DNA from: Symsagittifera roscoffensis
Taxonomy: Eukaryota > Xenacoelomorpha > Acoela > Convolutidae
Direction: 5' to 3'
NCBI RefSeq assembly: GCF_963678635.1
Contig: NW_026970986.1
Location: 1-46,000, forward strand
Length of the DNA: 46,000 nt
The notes under the pieces were generated by a model, which saw nothing but the letters and a program-made list of their open reading frames with translations, was not told the DNA's origin and ran no database searches. Within the stretch, counting starts at the first letter, position 1. The number at the start of each line of letters is the position of its first letter. The position numbers were made by a program, and so were the translations under genes. Below, piece after piece: positions 41,101 to 46,000 of this stretch.

Positions 41101-42504
41101 AGCTTATTTTATCACGTTTGTTTGATTTGACAATATGGCGGTCCTTTCCAACGGTTTCAAATCTTTAATCACGTCCTTTAAGTGAAGTGGTACCCATATA
41201 CTTTTGGTATGGATTGGTTTAAAAAGTGTATGAAATTAAGTGAATTGCCTGTCCGACGGAATTTTCTCTGTTCTACTAAAAAACTTTGAAAAGTTTGTAC
41301 AGGTTTATTATTTCGTTTGCTTGTACATTCGACTTACAGAAGTGTAGAAATGTCAGGTTGATGATCGGTTGGACGCGCTGTTTCCGAGCAATCTCGATCT
41401 CAATCTTCTTTGCTTATCTAGTTTTTTTCGGGGATCTTGTTGCAAATGCATCCATTAGATCAACCTCGTACAATTATTACGCCGATAATTTTTATTGTAT
41501 TGTTGGTGAAACCACGAGGTAGTTCTCGGAATTTCCTGTCAACTGGTAAAATCTTCGCTACTGAATTCCTTGGTTTCAGCTGATGTAAAACATTTTGTTC
41601 GTAGAAAACTGACCTGGCAAGCAGAGTTTTCTGGAATAATCATATTTACAGTTGCTTCCTCACCAATTCCAGAAAGTACACTTTTTTTGTTTTTGTGGCC
41701 GTTATCGTTGGAGATTGCTTTGTGTTAAGTACTAAATGATTGTTGCTATTACGGATTTTTTCTTCTGTTCAAGCGTTTACTTTGCCACAAAAATCTTTTC
41801 TTGAATCAATTGAGGTTTCAGCGGAGAATTTTAATAATTGTGATCCCAGAAAATTATGTCTTTTTGCTTTCAGCTCAACAATTGGCACCGTTCGAGGGTG
41901 ATATTTGATGGTTTTTGTTTTCTTCTTAAACTTTGAAGAATTCTCTGAAAAAGACAGATAAAACTGTCACCCAAAATAGAACTGAAACTGTGTTTTCTTC
42001 AGATTCTGAGGCTCAGTACAATATTGATCTTAAATTTGTCTGCTTCGTTTCCTCTGATGCCAACGAGTTTTTTTCTTCCTAGGCGATTCTTTTTCCCTCT
42101 GCGACTTCGTAAGCTAGCACAGCGCCTTTGGGCCTGGCCTCCCTAGTTTTCCCCTGTTTTTCGATTTCTGAATCTTGGAAGCTTCAAAGGATTGGTATTT
42201 CTGTCTCCGTTGCCAATTGGTTTTTTCTAAGTAGGCTACATCTAAATTTTGTTTGGCAGTACATGCAAGATGAAATCGATCGATCCAGTTTGACCGTTGG
42301 GTGGGAGGTTCTACAGTATCATTTGGCCAAAAGGCGTGAATTACCCGCAGATTCGAGTGTGCCACATAAAAGAGTATTCTAATACCACTGGTATACAAAC
42401 AAATTACTGACTAGCGTTAAAAGAATAAAAGAGAATAGTTAGGACAGATGTCAGATGTTCGGGTAAACGTCAGAAGATATTCGGAGTAATAAGTTTTAAT
42501 TGGA
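38140..42504. other. Unassigned AT-rich DNA
   Basis: More than 4 kb with only short, biased open frames. I see no conserved motif, tRNA or clear repeat. It could hold introns or regulatory DNA of a host gene whose exons I cannot recognise. Confidence 0.4.
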
Positions 42505-43110
42505 GAAGATTTCGCAAATAGCTGACCGACTTTTCTTAAAAAACTCAAACAAAAAGTTGTTAAAATTATGAAGAAGAACCAAGACAACCAAATTTGAAAA
42601 AGATTGCGACATGCGACATTGAAGAGCATTCGGATAGCAACGTTTGTTCAGATATGAACGTTTCAACTCTGTTCCACTGGAAGAGAAAGGCAGTAGTATT
42701 CAAACTAACTTTCTGATAACCAAAGAAGCAGCTTTTTGTCATGGCGCGACCTTCGTGAAGTTGGAACCTGCTTCCTTTTATCGGCGAAAAGTTTTATTTT
42801 AGTCATCCTGATTTTAGATCAAGTTATGGGAAAAACTAAGGAGTTATGGACAGGTTGAAGCATCTCGAGTTCGTGTGGATCAGGCCGATCTCTTTTGAGT
42901 CAGTATATTAAAATTGCCGCATGATTAGCTTTCAAACCAAAACTAGGTTTGAAATCGCTATAAGAATAGGTTTCTTCTTATTGATTTGAATTTTCCGAGC
43001 AAATGCTACAAATAAAAATGAAAGCAGCTCGAAATATGTTCTCAGCATATTGGATAAAATCGGTCAGCCATTTGTGAGTCGATGAATGTCCGTTGCAGAA
43101 CTTGTGGTCT
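42505..43110. repeat. Second locus of the dispersed repeat
   Basis: It has GTTAAAATTATGAAGAAGAACC (cf. 37008), CAGATATGAACGTTTCAACT (cf. 37073), AGGCAGTAGTATT and GGTCAGCCATTTGTGAGTC (cf. 37607), in the same order. It is a diverged copy in the same orientation. Confidence 0.55.
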
Positions 43111-45070
43111 GTTTTTCCCGACTTTGGTCAATTTTGGTCCACACTGGTTGGTCTATTTATCGATCCTGGTCAAAACAAGTTTTTTGGTCGACCTAAGTGT
43201 CTTAATTGGATGAAAAACTCATCCACCCAACTACTCGGGATATAAGTTATCGAGAAATATCAGCATAACTTCCAACAGTGAAAGAGTTTGAGGTCACTTT
43301 ATCTCTTATTCTCTTCTTTCTAATCTCAATCTGGTTTCTAATCTCAATTCTATTTACCGCATTTTACCCGAACTGATTCATTATAAAATAAATTTGCTAT
43401 CGATTCACATTACAAATTGACAATCACAAATTTAACATAAACAGACTAAGGGTGATTGGGAGGGGGGGTTGGTTTGTTGTTAGAGTGGAATGGAGGGGGA
43501 GGCACAGCCACCTTATGGTCATTTTCTGTCGAAAGGAGACAAAATAAAACTCCATCGAATAATTTATTGTTTTTTTTTATTTCAATATCTCCATAAGTCT
43601 AACACGTCAGGGTGACTTCTTTTATAGTTTCATATGCACAAAAAAGTAGAGAAAAAAAGATATTACAAGTCGTTGAATAAAATCATTAACGCTTATCTCG
43701 CTGAAAAGTGAAAACAACACATTTTTTCTCTTTTCAAATTGATTTGAGAATGGATTAATCAAAAAGCCAAGCAAGGACACTTCCTCCATTTATCTCATGC
43801 ATCGAGCTTGCGCCAAACGGGCATGGAACATTTATGAACGAATAGAATACATCTAGGTTAAGTTATTTTTACAAATTACTGATTGAAAAACAGAATTATT
43901 AGAATAGAGTTATGCGTGAGCAAAAGATACTGAGTAGAAATTCCAGCTAAAACATTGAAAACAACAAAAAACAACAACTGCTTTGGGTTAAGTGAGCCAA
44001 CTGAAGCAATGGGAGTTCATTGTGTGGTGTTACTTTAGAGTAATATGATAAGTAGTACAGCTGGGAGCTTTTACAGCCACAAATGGTCTGGTTGTCTGCG
44101 GTGGGTTGAGTCTATTCTGCTATGATGGCGCTTCGTTCAGTTCCTCCTCTGCAACATTTTCACTCTGGGGTGCCAGAAGGGATCATCTAGTGTACAGGGA
44201 CATGCAGTGAAATGATGCCAGATAAATGCCAACCATGAAGCCCAGGGGGGATACTTATCTGGTGCTGTTTCTGTTCATTTACTGCTGCTGGAATTATAAC
44301 CCAATGATTATTTCGGGCGGCGCTCTTAATTTGTGGGAGCAATCTTCGAACAAGAACGAAGAAGGGAGCATTTTGTGATGTTGTGTTGTTGTTCTCTTTG
44401 ACACTATAGTGTATTCCTTGTCTGTTCACACTGTTTGTCTTATGCTGGTATGATGTAATTAGTGATCACATGAGTGTTTGCATGATGAGGGAACAGGTCA
44501 CTGCAGTTGAGAGTGAGAGCGACAGGGGCACTCGTGAGTCCACACTCTTCAGCGTCAACTGGTCTGAACGAAAAAAAATACTGTTACTCAAAAACTTTCA
44601 CCAAAATAAAGGAAAACACCAGCTATTTGTTTTCCAAAAATGCTTGCTCAGATTTTTATCAGTAAAATTAAAATATGAAACAAAAACTGCCCAAGTTTTG
44701 TGAAATACCGGGGTTGACCAAAACTTCTACTCATACAATTACCACAAATAAAAACTTTGGTCACAACTTTCCGTAAAAATCCATCATCACAATATATTAT
44801 ATGAAACCTATGATAAACATCTTGCCAATCATGAAAATTATATGATCATTCAAATAATTTCACCAATCATTCAGATAACAAAATTTTTTTTCGTGTTTCG
44901 CTTTACACTTTCATGTTTAGTTGGAAAACCCAAAAAACAGAAAGCACAGGTTGAGTAGCAAGAATCTCAAAGATTTATAATTGCTTATAGTTAACAAAAT
45001 ATGCTATTCGACGAATTTATAACCTCGTATAATTGTTACTTTTTCCACGAAATTATAATATTCTATAACA
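43111..45070. other. Unassigned AT-rich DNA
   Basis: No gene or repeat can be supported. A mixed-composition stretch at about 44090-44560 is less AT-rich than its surroundings, but its open frames (44187-44429 minus, 44470-44703 plus) show no recognisable domain. Confidence 0.4.
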
Positions 45071-45217
45071 AATTATGGATCTACGTAACAATTCCCCCCC
45101 CTATGGTACCTAATTAAGAATCTCTCTCCCCTATAATTGAACAAGGCAATTTAAAAAAAGGCAATATTTCTTCCCTAAAGTTCATTTTACATGATTATTT
45201 GCTAAGTGTAACAGCTA

Positions 45218-45652
45218 CAGTGCTGCTTTAAATTATCCGGACAAAACGAACAAATTTCTAGAAGGGTTAAATTTCCAAAATTTGTATGAGAGAAAATATT
45301 TTTGCTTATAAACAATTTTCAAACAATTTACTCAAAGTTTCGGAGATTTAGCCTTTGTAGAAATTAGTTGGGCTCTGTAAGAGGCTTCTTGTGATATATA
45401 TTTATCATCAATTAACAAAGTAGTTCCAGCGTAACTTTTGATTAATTGAAAAAAGCCAAAATTACCCATTTTTGGGTGAAATTGTGGTTGAGAATTTCGG
45501 TGAAAAAATGCACCATATTAATTCTGTTGAAACTCTAAGCAAATTTTGATCTCTTCACTTTTGTCTAATCTTAACCCAGTTTGAGGAAAACTCAAGTTTG
45601 TTTAAAAGTTCAAGATTTATTCGTTTTGTCTGGATAATATAAATCAGCACTG
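45218..45652. mobile_element. Tc1/mariner-type MITE, 435 bp
   Basis: Terminal inverted repeats of about 42 bp begin CAGTGCTG and end CAGCACTG. The left arm contains ATTATCCGGACAAAACGAA and the right arm its near-exact inverse. TA lies on both sides (45216-45217 and 45653-45654), as expected for Tc1/mariner insertion. No transposase is encoded, so mobility would depend on one supplied in trans. Confidence 0.85.
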
Positions 45653-45744
45653 TATTGCCAATTAGAACTTTCTCGGTTTCAGAATTTGCTGCTTTCTGAT
45701 TGGCTGAAAATTCGACTAAATTGCTAGTAATTTGCTAGCTGAAC

Positions 45745-45791
45745 CTACTTAACAATTTCCCCCTTTTGTAAAAGGGGGGATTGTTAAGTAG
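45745..45791. repeat. Long hairpin CTACTTAACAAT / ATTGTTAAGTAG
   Basis: Twelve-base perfect outer arms continue with C-run and G-run pairing into a loop of about 4 bases (45766-45770). It may be the terminus of an unrelated foldback or MITE family. Confidence 0.8.
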
Positions 45792-46000
45792 ATCCCAAAT
45801 TATAATTGATTTTAGTTTCAACAAACTTTCTCATTAAAACAAGATGACTGTTTATAATCAATTTTTTCTCCAAACGATATCACACTAAAAGATATCTAAT
45901 AACGAAATGAAAATTTGCTGTCAAAAACAAAAACTCTAAACGTGAGATGTCTTGTCAATCTTTGGTTCATCTGAACAAAAAAGTTTCCCATGAAACAGAA

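Larger units (their letters stand above)
45071..45805. repeat. Outer inverted repeat enclosing the Tc1-like MITE
   Basis: The segment around GGATCTACGTAACAATTCCCCCC at about 45079-45102 is the inverse of about 45775-45805 (GGGGGGATTGTTAAGTAGATCC), with a few mismatches. The right arm also forms its own hairpin with 45745-45768 (CTACTTAACAATTTCCCCC). The MITE probably landed between older terminal structures. Confidence 0.6.

Overview
The window reads as animal nuclear DNA made almost entirely of transposable elements. No host gene, rRNA or functional tRNA was recognised. The animal assignment rests on a BEL/Pao retrotransposon (a metazoan group), Tc1/mariner-type termini and AT-rich intergenic DNA full of decayed repeats. 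A nematode-like invertebrate is possible, but nothing here fixes the phylum.

Central feature (4460-27257, minus strand): a giant LTR retrotransposon of about 22.8 kb. Two 887-bp LTRs differ by one base by eye and bound two uninterrupted, very large ORFs. ORF1 (15125-23926, 2933 aa) is a Ty3/gypsy Gag-Pol read without a frameshift: coiled coil, Gag, two CCHC knuckles, protease, reverse transcriptase, RNase H, integrase, and a C-terminal extension resembling a macro domain. ORF2 (5787-14630, 2947 aa) has no resemblance to Env. It carries an SGNH/GDSL hydrolase domain with every catalytic block present, then a second, degenerate SGNH-like block, then about 2000 residues I do not recognise. A 2.4-kb leader holds a 14-bp minisatellite; the spacer between the ORFs holds a 20-bp tandem array. 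The hexamers CTCAAG/CTTGAG (and CTCGAG) are strongly over-represented over the whole element, LTRs included, but not in the flanks.

Flanks: the giant element sits inside an older, dead BEL/Pao element (about 716-4459, resuming at 27258). The BEL pol carries in-frame stops, frameshifts and a deletion that removes the integrase catalytic glutamate. At the far left, 1 to about 715 (minus strand) is a diverged but still open fragment of an ORF2 homologue, so the giant element belongs to a family with at least two members here.

Right part: 27516-28545 holds the BEL LTR start and a second copy, both with a tRNA-like stretch. Then come 61-bp and 32-bp tandem arrays, twin hairpin repeats, and a tandem pair of about 3-kb noncoding repeats (30333-33285 and 33543-36432) with foldback ends and a GC-skew flip at a palindrome. 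A diverged dispersed repeat follows (36555-37640 and 42505-43110). A 435-bp Tc1-like MITE lies at 45218-45652 near a second inverted-repeat family. The stretch from 37.7 to 45 kb otherwise shows no gene I can support, apart from a weak 121-aa ORF at 37774-38139.
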